64,000 bases of DNA from Paenibacillus phytohabitans (GCF_013141775.1 NZ_WHOB01000018.1:62001-126000), one strand, 5' to 3'. Counted from the first letter of the stretch, positions 8,758 through 18,868 are shown. Translations and numbers: made by a program. Notes: generated by a model not told the origin, from the letters alone.

Positions 8758-11508
8758 CTATTCCCAGTTCTTACTGCGCCCGCTTAAGCGGAGAACCAGC
8801 TTCACCAGCTCCACAATCACCACTATCGCCACTGCAGCCCCGCAGACAATTCCCCACTGCAGACCGCTCAGATGCTCCACTCCGAACCATTCATTCAGCC
8901 CGGGAATGATAATAACCAGCACCAGCAGAAGTCCCGAGATGACCGAAGCCCCCAGCATGTAGCGGTTGCTGAACAAGCCGATCTGAAACAATGACTTGGT
9001 ATTGGATCTGACATTGAAAGCATGGGTAAGCTGCAGCAGTCCCAGCGTAGCAAAAGCCATCGTGACTGCAACACCTTCATCGTAATGGGTATGTGCCCAG
9101 TAATACACCAGCAGGGTCAGTGCCGCCTCAAGCAGCCCTTGATAGATGATTCCGATCCCCACGCCTCCGGCAAAAATACTGCTGCTTGATTTACGCGGTT
9201 TCTTCGACATCACATCATTATCCGCTTTTTCCAGTCCGAGCGCGAGCGCCGGCAGGGTATCTGTGACCAGATTAATCCACAGGATATGAATCGGTTCAAG
9301 AATCCGCCAGCCGATCAGTGTCGCAATGAACAGGGTCACCACTTCCCCTAAATTGGCCGACAGCAGGAACTGGATCGCTTTGCGGATGTTGCTGTATACC
9401 TTGCGGCCTTCTTCGACAGCAACGACAATCGTGGTGAAATTATCATCGGCCAATACCATGTCGGATACGCCTTTGGCCACATCTGTTCCTGTGATGCCCA
9501 TACCAACACCGATATCCGCTGATTTCAGCGCAGGCGCATCATTGACTCCGTCACCGGTCATAGCAACGATTTTGCCCATTTGTCTCCAGGCCTTGACGAT
9601 CCGCACCTTATGCTCAGGCGATACACGGGCGTACACGGAATAATCGGCCACTCTTGTGGCAAAATCCGCCTCGCTGATCTGATCCAGCTCGCGGCCGGTC
9701 AGCACTGCCTTGTCGTCGTCGATGATTCCAAGCCGCTTAGCAATCGCTGCAGCCGTGTCCCGGTGGTCCCCGGTGATCATCACCGGCCGGATGCCCGCCC
9801 GTCGGCATACGGCAACCGCATCCCGGACCTCCTCGCGCGGCGGATCGATCATCCCGGTCAGGCCGATGAACACCAGATCCTTCTCCGTCCCCTCCGGCGA
9901 AGGATCGGAGGGCTGCTCTGCATCGTCGCGGTAAGCAAAAGCCAACACCCGCAGCGCCTCGTCTGCCAGACTTTTGTTGCTGGCTGTGATCCGGCTGATA
10001 TGTGCCTCCGTCAAGGGCACCACAGTGCCATTCTCTTGAATATGGCTGCATTTGGACACCAGTACATCCGGCGCTCCCTTGGTCAGCACCCGGAACCCGC
10101 CGTTATCCAGCTTATGGATCGTCGTCATCAGCTTGCGGTCCGAATCAAAAGGCAGCTCATTCACCCGCGGATAACGCTGCTCAAGCTCCCGTTTGTCAGT
10201 CCCGATGCTGAGTGCGAAGTCAACCAGCGCCGTTTCGGTAGGGTCGCCGATAAGGGCTTTACCGCTCCGGGTCCCGCCTGCTGAACCAGGCTTCGCCTCT
10301 GCCCCGGCTCCATCCGTAGCTTTCCCTCCAGCACTTTTGCCTTCGTCTATGCTGGAATCATTGCACAGGGTCATCGCCTGCAGAAGCAAATCACCGCCCG
10401 GCGTTTCGTTAAGCTTCGCATCGGCCTCGATAGTCTCTCCGCCCACATACAGCTTTTCCACGGTCATCTTGTTAAGTGTTAATGTGCCCGTCTTGTCAGA
10501 ACAGATAATCTCTGTACTGCCCAGTGTCTCCACCGCAGGCAGCTTGCGGATAATTGCCTTGCGCTTAGCCATCCGCTGCACGCCTAGCGCCAGAATGATG
10601 GTTACGATGGCCGGAAGACCCTCCGGAATCGCCGCTACCGCAAGTGAGATGGAGGTCAGCAGCATATCAAGCAGCTCTCTGCCCTCCAGCCAGCCGACCA
10701 CGAAGATAACGACACAGACACCCAGAATAATGAAGGTGAAATATTTGCCAAGCTCATCCAGCTTTTTCTGCAATGGGGTAACTTCATTCTCCGCCTCCGA
10801 GATGTATCCGGCGATCCGGCCCACTTCGGTATGCATCCCCGTAGCCGTTACCACACCCACACCCCGGCCATAGGTTACGCTGCTGCTCATATAAGCCATA
10901 TTCGTCCGGTCACCGATAACAAGATCATTGCCCGCAAGCACTCCCGACTGCTTATCCGAGGGCAGGGATTCACCCGTCAACGCCGCCTCCTCGGTCTTCA
11001 GTGACGCCGCTTCGAGCAGACGCAGATCAGCAGGCACCACGTTGCCGGCTTCCAGCAGCACAATATCGCCTGGCACCAGCTCCTCACTTTTGATCTCTGT
11101 GACCTGTCCGCCCCGGCGGACTCTCGCCTGCGGAGAGGACATGCTTTTGAGCGCTTCCAGCGCCTGCTCCGCTTTGTTCTCCTGGATGACACCCAGCACC
11201 GCGTTCAGGATCACCACCAGCAAAATAATAACGGTATCCGTCCACTCTCCGAGGATTCCCGAGAGTACGGCAGCTGCCAGCAGGATGAAGATCATTACAT
11301 TCTTGAACTGCTCAATGAATTTAGCCAGCAGCGATTTGGACTTGGCTTCCTGCAGCATGTTTTTGCCGTAACGTTCCAGTTGCCTTGCCGCTTCTTCTGC
11401 AGTCAGTCCGGCTTCCCTGCTCTCCAGCTGCTTCAGCACCTCGGCCGTATCCAGAGTATGGAACAATACACCTTCTTTACTTTTGCTTTTAGCAGAATCT
11501 GAGTTCAA
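8758..11508 (-). CDS. P2A-type calcium-transporting ATPase (first of two)
   Basis: The 916-residue P-type ATPase has the full domain order: cation-transporter N-terminus, actuator TGES (about 178-181), metal-site helix PEGLP (295-299), phosphorylation site DKTGT (338-342), KGAPD in the nucleotide domain, TGDGVNDAP hinge, and C-terminal helices. PEGLP, together with NLVTD and the C-terminal helix block, fits SERCA-like calcium pumps rather than heavy-metal or potassium pumps. The nucleotide domain carries an odd Gly/Ala-rich insert (GKATDGAGAEAKPGSAGGTR). The start is a TTG with GAAGGAG 7 bases upstream. The gene is single, without a recognised regulator. Confidence 0.9.
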   Translation of the reverse strand: MNSDSAKSKSKEGVLFHTLDTAEVLKQLESREAGLTAEEAARQLERYGKNMLQEAKSKSLLAKFIEQFKNVMIFILLAAAVLSGILGEWTDTVIILLVVILNAVLGVIQENKAEQALEALKSMSSPQARVRRGGQVTEIKSEELVPGDIVLLEAGNVVPADLRLLEAASLKTEEAALTGESLPSDKQSGVLAGNDLVIGDRTNMAYMSSSVTYGRGVGVVTATGMHTEVGRIAGYISEAENEVTPLQKKLDELGKYFTFIILGVCVVIFVVGWLEGRELLDMLLTSISLAVAAIPEGLPAIVTIILALGVQRMAKRKAIIRKLPAVETLGSTEIICSDKTGTLTLNKMTVEKLYVGGETIEADAKLNETPGGDLLLQAMTLCNDSSIDEGKSAGGKATDGAGAEAKPGSAGGTRSGKALIGDPTETALVDFALSIGTDKRELEQRYPRVNELPFDSDRKLMTTIHKLDNGGFRVLTKGAPDVLVSKCSHIQENGTVVPLTEAHISRITASNKSLADEALRVLAFAYRDDAEQPSDPSPEGTEKDLVFIGLTGMIDPPREEVRDAVAVCRRAGIRPVMITGDHRDTAAAIAKRLGIIDDDKAVLTGRELDQISEADFATRVADYSVYARVSPEHKVRIVKAWRQMGKIVAMTGDGVNDAPALKSADIGVGMGITGTDVAKGVSDMVLADDNFTTIVVAVEEGRKVYSNIRKAIQFLLSANLGEVVTLFIATLIGWRILEPIHILWINLVTDTLPALALGLEKADNDVMSKKPRKSSSSIFAGGVGIGIIYQGLLEAALTLLVYYWAHTHYDEGVAVTMAFATLGLLQLTHAFNVRSNTKSLFQIGLFSNRYMLGASVISGLLLVLVIIIPGLNEWFGVEHLSGLQWGIVCGAAVAIVVIVELVKLVLRLSGRSKNWE

Positions 11509-11603
11509 GTCATCCGCTCCTTCTATAATTTATTTAGTTCAAACCCTTATATGGAGTTTTACCCAAAAATAGCAGGAGAATTCTAAAAACATATGTAGAT
11601 TTA

Positions 11604-12017
11604 TCAAAGGTTACGCCTGCCCGAACGGGCAAATCCTTTGAACCGGGTCCCCTTGGTGGACAGCTCCCCCCTGTCTCCCTCAACGATCAGACCATACGCT
11701 TTGGCCTTCACCTCCAGCTCCCTCCGGCTCCCGTTCTGGAATTCAAAGGTTACATAGTAGCTGGTATGTGTACCCGCATGCCCTCTGCCGCCCCAGACCT
11801 CTGTGCGTTTCGTAACAGCTGTCGCCACCCTCGACTCGAGCGGACTGGCATTATTGGTCATCCAGATCTTCAGGGCTCTGGCAATAGTGTAAGCAACAAA
11901 AACTGCGATCAGCAGCAGCACAAGCTGTAATAAATAAGGCCCTTCGGAGAAGAAGCCGCGGGAGGAACTGGCTACAGCCGAATTCAGAAATCCGTTAAAA
12001 ATGCTCTCTTTATGCAA
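11604..12017 (-). CDS. DUF2500 domain membrane protein
   Basis: The 137-residue protein has one strong membrane helix (LLQLVLLLIAVFVAYTIARAL, about residues 28-48). A soluble part follows with KRTEVWGGRGHAGTHTSYYVTFEFQNGSRRE and then a basic end. This is the layout of the DUF2500 family, whose function is unknown. The soluble domain should face the cytoplasm or the wall; topology was not resolved. It is transcribed divergently from the orphan gene at 12203. Confidence 0.8.
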   Translation of the reverse strand: MHKESIFNGFLNSAVASSSRGFFSEGPYLLQLVLLLIAVFVAYTIARALKIWMTNNASPLESRVATAVTKRTEVWGGRGHAGTHTSYYVTFEFQNGSRRELEVKAKAYGLIVEGDRGELSTKGTRFKGFARSGRRNL

Positions 12018-12202
12018 ATTAAACGCTCCTTTGGTAAAAATAATTATAAAATGTTCATTTTACTAGAGAATACGCGGTGTACCGGCTCCGGTTTCGTATT
12101 TTCATGACATTCACCCCAAAAAAACAGCGCCGGAAGTTTGGTCCTGCCCAGAATCATATGTTATGCTTTAACTACAATATACAGTAAGGAGGTGTTCTCT
12201 TG

Positions 12203-12559
12203 ATGACATATCTAGCGCGCTTGTCCATTTCTAAGCTGCTGAAGGCGGCCTTCATACCGGTGCTTCTCCTGACATTTCTGGCTGCTTCTTCCCAGCTGCT
12301 GAACGAACAGGAGGCTTCCGAAGTGCAGCATACCAGACTGGAGCGTTATGAGCATAAAATGGCTCAGCCGGTACGGGTGCACAGCACAACGTTCCATTAC
12401 ATTCCTTCCGCGCGGCTGGCCCATCCTGAGAACCTGCTGGCGCTTCATCCGGATGCGTCCCTGCCTCTGCTCTGTGTGTCGTTCTTCCCCATCATTTACA
12501 TCATTCTGAAGCGGCTGCTGCTGTATCCGCTGAAATGCACATCACACTTTATAAGGTAA
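12203..12559 (+). CDS. Orphan small membrane protein, unrecognised
   Basis: About 118 residues after AAGGAGG placed 10 bases before ATG 12203 (a TTG at 12200 is in frame and also possible). There is an N-terminal signal-anchor-like helix (AAFIPVLLLTFLAAS), a hydrophilic middle (HTRLERYEHKM) and a second hydrophobic helix (LPLLCVSFFPIIYIILKRLLLY) with a basic tail. I recognise no family. The strong ribosome binding site and two-helix organisation support a real gene. The gene downstream encodes a YitT protein with its own ribosome binding site, about 90 bp away. Confidence 0.55.
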   Translation: MTYLARLSISKLLKAAFIPVLLLTFLAASSQLLNEQEASEVQHTRLERYEHKMAQPVRVHSTTFHYIPSARLAHPENLLALHPDASLPLLCVSFFPIIYIILKRLLLYPLKCTSHFIR

Positions 12560-12651
12560 AGGCTTTCCAATAAATCCTTTGAGCGCACAACGCATTATCT
12601 ATAGCAAACGAACCTACAAATTCAGGTTTCCTGCTGAAAGGAGGAAATCCA

Positions 12652-13524
12652 TTGAAAATCAGATATAGAGGGGCTGCCCCCCTGCGCCATTCCAAAATCC
12701 TGCGCCTGCTCTCCGTTATAGGCGGGGGCTTGCTCGCTGCTGTAGGACTGGAACTGTTCCTGATGCCGCATAAGCTGCTGCCTGGCGGAATCGCCGGATT
12801 GTCTGCTCTGCTGTCACATTTAACCGAAATGCGTCTGGGCTTATTTCTGTTCCTGCTCAACCTTCCGTTCATCCTAATGTCGCGCAGGCAGATTAATCTC
12901 CGGTTTGCCCTGTATACGATGCTTGGATTAATCTGTCTGACGGCGGGCTCGCTGGCCCTGCATCACTTCCCTGCAGCCACCAGCGAACCCTTGCCCGCCG
13001 CTATTGCCGGCGGACTGTGTCTGGGCTTTGGGCTTGGCATCTCTGTCCGCTTCGGAGGCATCACCAGCGGAAGTGAGAAGCAGGGAGTCCGGCTGCTGAA
13101 CGGCGGTCCGCCCAAATCTGCTGAAATGGGCATTATGCTGTTCAACTGTGCCATTCTGCTCTTCGGCGGTTCATTGTTCGGCTGGGATCAGGCTATGTAC
13201 AGCATCATTGCTTACCTGCTTGCCTTTGAAGCCCTGCGCTTCTCGTTAAGAGACCTATCCCTCTCCCAGGCTGTCTGGATTACGAGCAGCAACTGTGAAG
13301 AGATCCGCCGCAGGCTCCAGCAGTCACTTGACCGCGAAGTTAAACTCGTCAGGTCCACCGGTCCTGAGGGACAGCCCGGCACCGTCTTCTGCCTGGCAAG
13401 CAGGCTGGAGGAAGAGGAGCTGGCTTCCATCGTCCACGGATGCGACCAGGACAGTAAGATCGTCATCAATGCGGCCCGGAACAGCCGGATTTCCGCGCTC
13501 TTCCGTAATCACCCGCCAGGTTGA
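12652..13524 (+). CDS. YitT family membrane protein
   Basis: The start is a TTG preceded by AAAGGAGG. The 290-residue protein carries five or six membrane helices with YitT signatures: GLELFLMPHKLLPGGIAGLS near the start and GLGISVRFGGITSGSE in the middle. The usual C-terminal DUF2179 soluble domain follows (QAVWITSSNCEEIRRRL, then SRISALFRNHPPG). The family is widespread in Firmicutes and its function is poorly defined. A bidirectional terminator follows at once. Confidence 0.88.
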   Translation: MKIRYRGAAPLRHSKILRLLSVIGGGLLAAVGLELFLMPHKLLPGGIAGLSALLSHLTEMRLGLFLFLLNLPFILMSRRQINLRFALYTMLGLICLTAGSLALHHFPAATSEPLPAAIAGGLCLGFGLGISVRFGGITSGSEKQGVRLLNGGPPKSAEMGIMLFNCAILLFGGSLFGWDQAMYSIIAYLLAFEALRFSLRDLSLSQAVWITSSNCEEIRRRLQQSLDREVKLVRSTGPEGQPGTVFCLASRLEEEELASIVHGCDQDSKIVINAARNSRISALFRNHPPG

Positions 13525-13561
13525 CCGATGGTATTCAGCGGACAGCTTACAGCCCCTGATC

Positions 13562-13607
13562 AACCAAAAAGCGTTCCCGCATTTAGTTGCGGGAACGCTT
13601 TTTGGTT
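13562..13607. terminator. Perfect 20-bp inverted repeat, bidirectional terminator
   Basis: The arms at 13562-13581 and 13588-13607 pair without mismatch around a 6-base loop and end in A/T tracts on both strands. It separates the plus-strand YitT gene from the minus-strand spoVIF. Confidence 0.9.
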
Positions 13608-13635
13608 AGATCAGGCAAGGGCAGGCTCCGCTCTT

Positions 13636-13923
13636 TCAGCGGAACATCCCCCATAAGCGGATCAGGTGAAAGGTATTGCCCGGATCAATCTTCTGGGCAA
13701 TCACAAATTTAACAATTTGCTCTTCCTGCGAGGACGTCAGCTTCTCATTCATCACTGCAGAAGCGTTGCGCACCAGCCTGCGCACAACGGCAGTGTCCTG
13801 CAGCTCTTGCTTGGAAATTCCGTTGATCATATTCTTGATGCGTTCCTTAACCGCCGGATTCTTCATCTTCAGCTTAATGCGATCCACCAGCGCAGGACTG
13901 ATTCCGAATTGCTGATAACCCAA
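13636..13923 (-). CDS. spoVIF: Stage VI sporulation protein F-like
   Basis: I choose the TTG at 13923 because GGGAGG lies 8 bases upstream; the longer frame (GTG at 13932) would overlap its own ribosome binding site. The 95-residue protein (GYQQFGISPALVDRIKLKMK, then VKERIKNMINGISKQELQD) is all-helical and resembles SpoVIF/YjcC, a forespore coat-assembly protein of B. subtilis. It lies just downstream of recG on the same strand, with a 66-bp gap. No sporulation promoter was identified. Confidence 0.75.
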   Translation of the reverse strand: MGYQQFGISPALVDRIKLKMKNPAVKERIKNMINGISKQELQDTAVVRRLVRNASAVMNEKLTSSQEEQIVKFVIAQKIDPGNTFHLIRLWGMFR

Positions 13924-13989
13924 GCATAGCACCTCCCGTCATATCCAATCATTCACAGTATATGAGGGCCGGTCTCCGCATGTGCCTAA

Positions 13990-16041
13990 TCAGTCAATTA
14001 AATCTCCCTGGAATATTTGCTCCTGCTGCAAATACCCGCGCAGCGGAGCATAATCCGCCGATGTCCAGAACGCGGCATCCCGCAGCAGCTCTGCAGCGTC
14101 ATCACGCGCCAGCTCCAGCGTCTCGAAATCAGCCGTCATATCCGCCAGCCGGAATTCCGGCAGCCCGCTCTGCTTCGTCCCGAAGAAATCCCCCGGTCCC
14201 CGCAGCTCCAGATCACGCCGGGACACCTCGAAGCCGTCATCCGTATCCGTCATCGCCGTCATCCGCTCTCTGCCAATTTCCGATTTGGGATCTGCCATCA
14301 GCACGCAGTAGGACGCATGTTCCCCTCTGCCGACCCGTCCGCGCAGCTGATGCAGCTGTGACAGGCCGAAGCGGTCGGCATCCATAATGATCATCAATGT
14401 GGCATTCGGTACATCCACACCCACCTCTACGACTGTAGTAGAGACTAACAGCTGCAGCTCATTGCTGTAGAAGGCACGCATCACTTCATCCTTCTCTGCA
14501 GGCGTCATCCGCCCGTGAAGCAGCCCTACCTTATAGTTCGGGAAAGCCTGCGACATCTGAACATGCAGATCAATCGCATTCTGCACGTCCAGCTTCTCCG
14601 ACTCCTCAATAAGCGGGCAGATCAGATAGGCCTGCCGCCCCTGGTCAATCTCACGGCTGATCAGATTCAATACCCGCTCCATCAGATCAGGCTTCACCCA
14701 GTAGGTCGTAATCGGTACACGCCCTTTGGGCCGTTCGGACAGCGTAGACACATCCATATCGCCAAAAACAGTGATAGCCAGCGTACGCGGAATCGGGGTG
14801 GCCGTCATCGTCAGCACATCCGGGTTGTAGCCCTTGCGCCGCAGGACACTGCGCTGGTTCACCCCGAACCGGTGCTGCTCATCTGTGACTACAAGTCCCA
14901 GACTGCGGAAGAAGACATCATCCTGAATTAAGGCATGGGTTCCGACGACCACATCCAGCATTCCCAGCTGCAGAGAAGCCAGCAGATCCTTACGTTTGCG
15001 TCCGTTCACACTGCCGGTCAGCAGACCGACTGTAATGCCGAACGGTTCAAACATTCTGGTGAGCGAGCGTATATGCTGTTCGGCCAGAATCTCAGTCGGC
15101 ACCATCAGTGCCCCCTGAAATCCCGATCGTACGGTCGCATACAGTGCAATAGCCGCCAGTACGGTTTTGCCGGAGCCTACATCCCCTTGCAGCAGCCGGT
15201 TCATACAGTACCCTGAGCGCATGTCATGCAGAATCTCCAGCTCCACATGCTTCTGGGCGTCCGTCAGTTCAAACGGCAGACTCCGCACAAACTGGCGGAC
15301 TGTGGCGTTATCCACTGTATGGACCACACCGTCCATTCTGCCGCGGTTCAGTACACGGAAGGCCTGTACCTTGAGCTGGAACAAGAAAAGCTCCTCATAG
15401 ACCATCCTGCGCCTTCCCTGCTGTCCTTCGCGTGTATCCTCCGGCTGGTGGATCGTGGCAATTGCCTTTTTACGCGACATGAAATCATACTTGCGCATAA
15501 TACTGTGCGGGAGGATTTCCGGAATCAGCTCTCCATACTGCTGCAGGGCCTGGCCTATGATTTTGCGGATCCAGGATTGTGTGATCTTGCCGCCTACAGA
15601 GTACACCGGCTGCAAGGTTCCCGTCTTGCCTTCTCCCCGGTCCGGAAATTCATAATTGGTTACGGTAATCTGATTGCGTTTCTGATCCCATTTCCCGGTA
15701 AGGACTACTTCACGGCCCACCGTCAGCTGCTCACGTGCATAATGCTGGTTGAACCACGTTGCCGTGAACATCCACGGCTCGGCCACCATCTTGCAGCTCA
15801 TACGTGATTTGCCCCCGAAGCGCTGCAGCACCGGAATGCCGATTACCTTAGCAACGACGGTTGCTTTATCGCCATGCTTAACTTCACTAAGAATCTTTGG
15901 CCGGAAATCCTCATAACGGAACGGGTAGTATTCCAGCAAATCCTTCACTGTAAAGACGCCAAAGGCGTGAAGCTCGCCTTGCTTTTGAGCGCTCACGCCA
16001 GTTATTTGTTTCACTTCAATTGATTCCAAAGCCAGCACCAT
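13990..16041 (-). CDS. recG: ATP-dependent DNA helicase RecG
   Basis: About 683 residues. The N-terminal wedge/OB domain covers roughly residues 60-160 (fork recognition). Helicase motifs follow: GDVGSGKT (about 288-295), DEQHRFG (389-395) and TATPIPRTL, then motif VI QLRGRVGRG. It rescues stalled forks and branch-migrates Holliday junctions. Two ATGs lie two codons apart. I prefer the second (16041) because AGGGG sits 6 bases before it, while the first abuts the Shine-Dalgarno. It is at the end of the block with degV- and DAK2-like genes, as in Bacillus. Confidence 0.95.
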   Translation of the reverse strand: MVLALESIEVKQITGVSAQKQGELHAFGVFTVKDLLEYYPFRYEDFRPKILSEVKHGDKATVVAKVIGIPVLQRFGGKSRMSCKMVAEPWMFTATWFNQHYAREQLTVGREVVLTGKWDQKRNQITVTNYEFPDRGEGKTGTLQPVYSVGGKITQSWIRKIIGQALQQYGELIPEILPHSIMRKYDFMSRKKAIATIHQPEDTREGQQGRRRMVYEELFLFQLKVQAFRVLNRGRMDGVVHTVDNATVRQFVRSLPFELTDAQKHVELEILHDMRSGYCMNRLLQGDVGSGKTVLAAIALYATVRSGFQGALMVPTEILAEQHIRSLTRMFEPFGITVGLLTGSVNGRKRKDLLASLQLGMLDVVVGTHALIQDDVFFRSLGLVVTDEQHRFGVNQRSVLRRKGYNPDVLTMTATPIPRTLAITVFGDMDVSTLSERPKGRVPITTYWVKPDLMERVLNLISREIDQGRQAYLICPLIEESEKLDVQNAIDLHVQMSQAFPNYKVGLLHGRMTPAEKDEVMRAFYSNELQLLVSTTVVEVGVDVPNATLMIIMDADRFGLSQLHQLRGRVGRGEHASYCVLMADPKSEIGRERMTAMTDTDDGFEVSRRDLELRGPGDFFGTKQSGLPEFRLADMTADFETLELARDDAAELLRDAAFWTSADYAPLRGYLQQEQIFQGDLID

Positions 16042-16055
16042 GTTCATCCCCTATA

Positions 16056-16916
16056 CTAGGCGGGCCAGATGAATACGGCTAAGGTCCCGTTGCCGACATG
16101 GCTGCCTACGACAGGTCCAATGTTGGTCAGTACCTTCTCTTCCAAGGTGAAATGCCCGGACAATTCCTTGAGGAATTCTTCGCCGGAAGCCGGTTCAGCC
16201 GTATGACCCACGGCCACATTGATTTTGTTCACACCCGGCAGATCTGCCTTGAACAGCTCGATCATGCGGGCAACTGCCTTCTTGCGGCCTCTAACCTTCT
16301 CTACCGCATAGATGATTCCTTCTGCATCAATTGACAGGATCGGCTTGATATTGAGCAGCGTACCCAGGATGGCGGACGCTTTGCCGATTCTGCCGCCCTT
16401 CTGGAGATATTCCAGCGTATCCACCAGGAAGTACAGCTTGCGCGATTTGCGCAGACTCTCTACCTGCTCCAGAATTTCCTCCGGCGTCTTGCCCTGCCCG
16501 GCCAATCTAGCGGCTTCCACTACCATGAACCCGAATCCGTAGGAAGCGGACAAGGAGTCAACCACGGTGACCGACTCCCCTTCCTCTTCCAGCATGGATT
16601 TGGCCAGGACAGCAGATTGATAGGTTCCGCTAAGTCCGGAGGAGATATGGAAGGACAGGACCTTGCTGCCCGGATAACGTTCCAGAATACTGCGGTACAC
16701 GTTCATATATTCGACCGGCGACGGCTGTGAGGTGGTCGGCAACTGCGGCGAGCGGGGAAGACGCTCATAGAACTGCTCCGGAGTCATATCCAGATTATCC
16801 CGGAAAGCCTCTTCGCCGAACATCAGTGTCAGCGGAACGACTTCAATGCCGTACTGATCCGCCAAGGCAGGCGGGATATCGGAAGTGCTGTCGGTAACGA
16901 TTACGGTACGATTCAT
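16056..16916 (-). CDS. DegV family fatty-acid-binding protein
   Basis: ATG 16916 is preceded by GGGGAGG. The 286-residue protein starts NRTVIVTDSTSDIPPALAD, the DegV signature, and has FHISSGLSGTYQSA and PILSIDAEGIIY, which line the lipid pocket in the family. DegV proteins bind fatty acids and, in the FakA/FakB system, present them to the kinase FakA for phosphorylation. The DAK2-domain kinase gene is directly upstream in the same orientation, which supports a FakB-like role here. This is inference from the family and the neighbour. Confidence 0.9.
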   Translation of the reverse strand: MNRTVIVTDSTSDIPPALADQYGIEVVPLTLMFGEEAFRDNLDMTPEQFYERLPRSPQLPTTSQPSPVEYMNVYRSILERYPGSKVLSFHISSGLSGTYQSAVLAKSMLEEEGESVTVVDSLSASYGFGFMVVEAARLAGQGKTPEEILEQVESLRKSRKLYFLVDTLEYLQKGGRIGKASAILGTLLNIKPILSIDAEGIIYAVEKVRGRKKAVARMIELFKADLPGVNKINVAVGHTAEPASGEEFLKELSGHFTLEEKVLTNIGPVVGSHVGNGTLAVFIWPA

Positions 16917-16976
16917 GGATTTCCTCCCCTTACTATGATTTAGCTGATCCACTCTGCTTGCTTAGGTCTAAGATGT

Positions 16977-18755
16977 CTATGGCTCCACTGAGAAAAGATA
17001 GTAATACAGCGGCTGGCCTCCATCATGAACTTCTACTTCAACCTGCGGGTAGGTTTCTTCCAGCCATGTGCTGAGGGAATCCGTAACGTCTGCTTCGGCA
17101 TCTGCACCTGTCAGCACCGTTACAATCTCGTCACCATTCACCAGCATGCTAGCCAGCAGCTGCTTGCTTACAGCAAGCAATTCATCGGCGGCAGCAACGA
17201 TCTTGGAGTTCGAGATTCCGATATACTGCCCGGCTTTGATCTCCAGCTCTTCAATGACTGTATCGCGCACAGCATTGGTAACCTGTCCCGATTTGACCTG
17301 TGCGATTGCCTCCAGCATATTGCTCGTGTTGGCATCTACCGCTTCCTCTTCCTGGAAAGCAAAGGCGGCCGAGATTCCCTGGGGAATACTCTTGCTAGGG
17401 ATAACCGTGATGTCACGTTCGCCTTCCAGCAGCTCCTTGGCCTGCTGCGCAGCCAGTACTATATTGGAGTTATTCGGCAAAATGTAGATATGCTTCGCTG
17501 AAATAGAAGATATCGCATTAACGAAATCCTCCGTGCTAGGATTCATCGTCTGGCCGCCGGCCAGGATGGCATCCACGCCAAGACTGCGGAAGATATCAGA
17601 GATTCCATCTCCCGAAGAGACTGCGATGAAGCCGTATGGCGCCAGATCATCCGCAGGAGGAACTGCCGGCGACTGTATGCTGGCCTTCTCTTCCGGAATA
17701 TCGGCGAATACATCCGGCATTGGAGCAATATCCATTCCGGCTGTCAACAGATCGCGGTGCTGCTCACGCATGTTAAGAATGTGAATCTGTGTGATCTCAC
17801 CATGCAGCAGCGCCAGGTTAAGCACCTCGCCGGGAGTCTTCGAGTGCACATGCACCTTGATGGTCTCATCATCCGAAATTACGATGATGGAGTCTCCGTT
17901 AACTGACAACGCTTTCCGAAAAACTTCCTCATCAAAATCTGATTTCACAGATGCGCCAAGCTGGCGGTTGATGAAAAATTCCATATCATATAAAAATTCG
18001 ATGTCTTCCGTAGAAAGCTGGGATTGGGCGGAAGACTGTACGGAGGACAATACGTTCTCAGGTTTAGTCAGTACTGCTGCAGGAATTGGTGCAGGAACTG
18101 AGGCTTGTCCTTGTACAGGTGTCTGTACAGCGGCTGATCCGCTGGTCAGATACTGGTGGAAACCTTCATAGATGTAGACCAGACCCTGACCGCCGGAATC
18201 CACAACACCGACCTGCTTGAGCACAGGCAGAAGTTCAGGTGTATTGGCTAGCGCTTCCTTGGCTTTGGCCAAAACCTCGGTCATCAGCTCAGTAACATCC
18301 GTTGTACGGCGCGCATAATACACTGCATGTCTCGCAGCTTCCTTGGCGACGGTAAGAATCGTGCCTTCAACCGGTTTAACCACTGCTTTGTAGGCTGTAT
18401 CAACGCCAGTCTGCAGTGCTGCAGCGAACTGCTGCGTGTTCAATTCTTCATATTGGGCTGCATAACGTCCAAGACCTCTGAATAACTGCGACAAAATAAC
18501 GCCGGAGTTCCCCCGCGCGCCCATCAAGAGTCCTTTGGAGAGTACTCCTGCACATTGGCCTACAGAGGCAGTATTATTTTTCTTCAATTCATTCGCGCCA
18601 GCGGTCATCGTCAAATTCATGTTTGTTCCCGTGTCTCCATCCGGAACCGGAAAAACATTTAAAGAATTGACATGCTCCGCATGCTGCTGCAGCTTTTCCG
18701 CACCGGCGAGTACCATTGCGGTAAAATCTGTCCCGTTTATAGAACGCTTACTCAA
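16977..18755 (-). CDS. DAK2-domain kinase (FakA/YloV-like)
   Basis: The 592-residue protein has an N-terminal DhaL nucleotide-binding domain (FPVPDGDTGTNMNLTM, GARGNSGVILSQLFRG), a linker rich in Pro/Gln/Ala around residues 215-240, and a C-terminal fatty-acid-kinase half (IKVHVHSKTPGEVL, VDAILAGGQTMNPST). It would phosphorylate fatty acids bound to a DegV-type partner, and the gene immediately downstream encodes one. The start is TTG with GAAGGGG upstream. In Bacillus an Asp23-family gene (yloU) sits between rpmB and this gene; none is present here. Confidence 0.9.
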   Translation of the reverse strand: MSKRSINGTDFTAMVLAGAEKLQQHAEHVNSLNVFPVPDGDTGTNMNLTMTAGANELKKNNTASVGQCAGVLSKGLLMGARGNSGVILSQLFRGLGRYAAQYEELNTQQFAAALQTGVDTAYKAVVKPVEGTILTVAKEAARHAVYYARRTTDVTELMTEVLAKAKEALANTPELLPVLKQVGVVDSGGQGLVYIYEGFHQYLTSGSAAVQTPVQGQASVPAPIPAAVLTKPENVLSSVQSSAQSQLSTEDIEFLYDMEFFINRQLGASVKSDFDEEVFRKALSVNGDSIIVISDDETIKVHVHSKTPGEVLNLALLHGEITQIHILNMREQHRDLLTAGMDIAPMPDVFADIPEEKASIQSPAVPPADDLAPYGFIAVSSGDGISDIFRSLGVDAILAGGQTMNPSTEDFVNAISSISAKHIYILPNNSNIVLAAQQAKELLEGERDITVIPSKSIPQGISAAFAFQEEEAVDANTSNMLEAIAQVKSGQVTNAVRDTVIEELEIKAGQYIGISNSKIVAAADELLAVSKQLLASMLVNGDEIVTVLTGADAEADVTDSLSTWLEETYPQVEVEVHDGGQPLYYYLFSVEP

Positions 18756-18868
18756 TGAGAATTCCCCTTCCTAACTTCATGCCTAATCAATTCTATGATT
18801 AACTGGACATAATGCACTAATTTATATTGTACTATAAGAGTCTAAAGAAATAAATGTTTTTGAATCGG

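Noticed and set aside
8758..11508. Heavy-metal or potassium P-type ATPase
   Set aside because: PEGLP and the SERCA-like C-terminal helices fit calcium; no CPC motif or metal-binding domain was seen.
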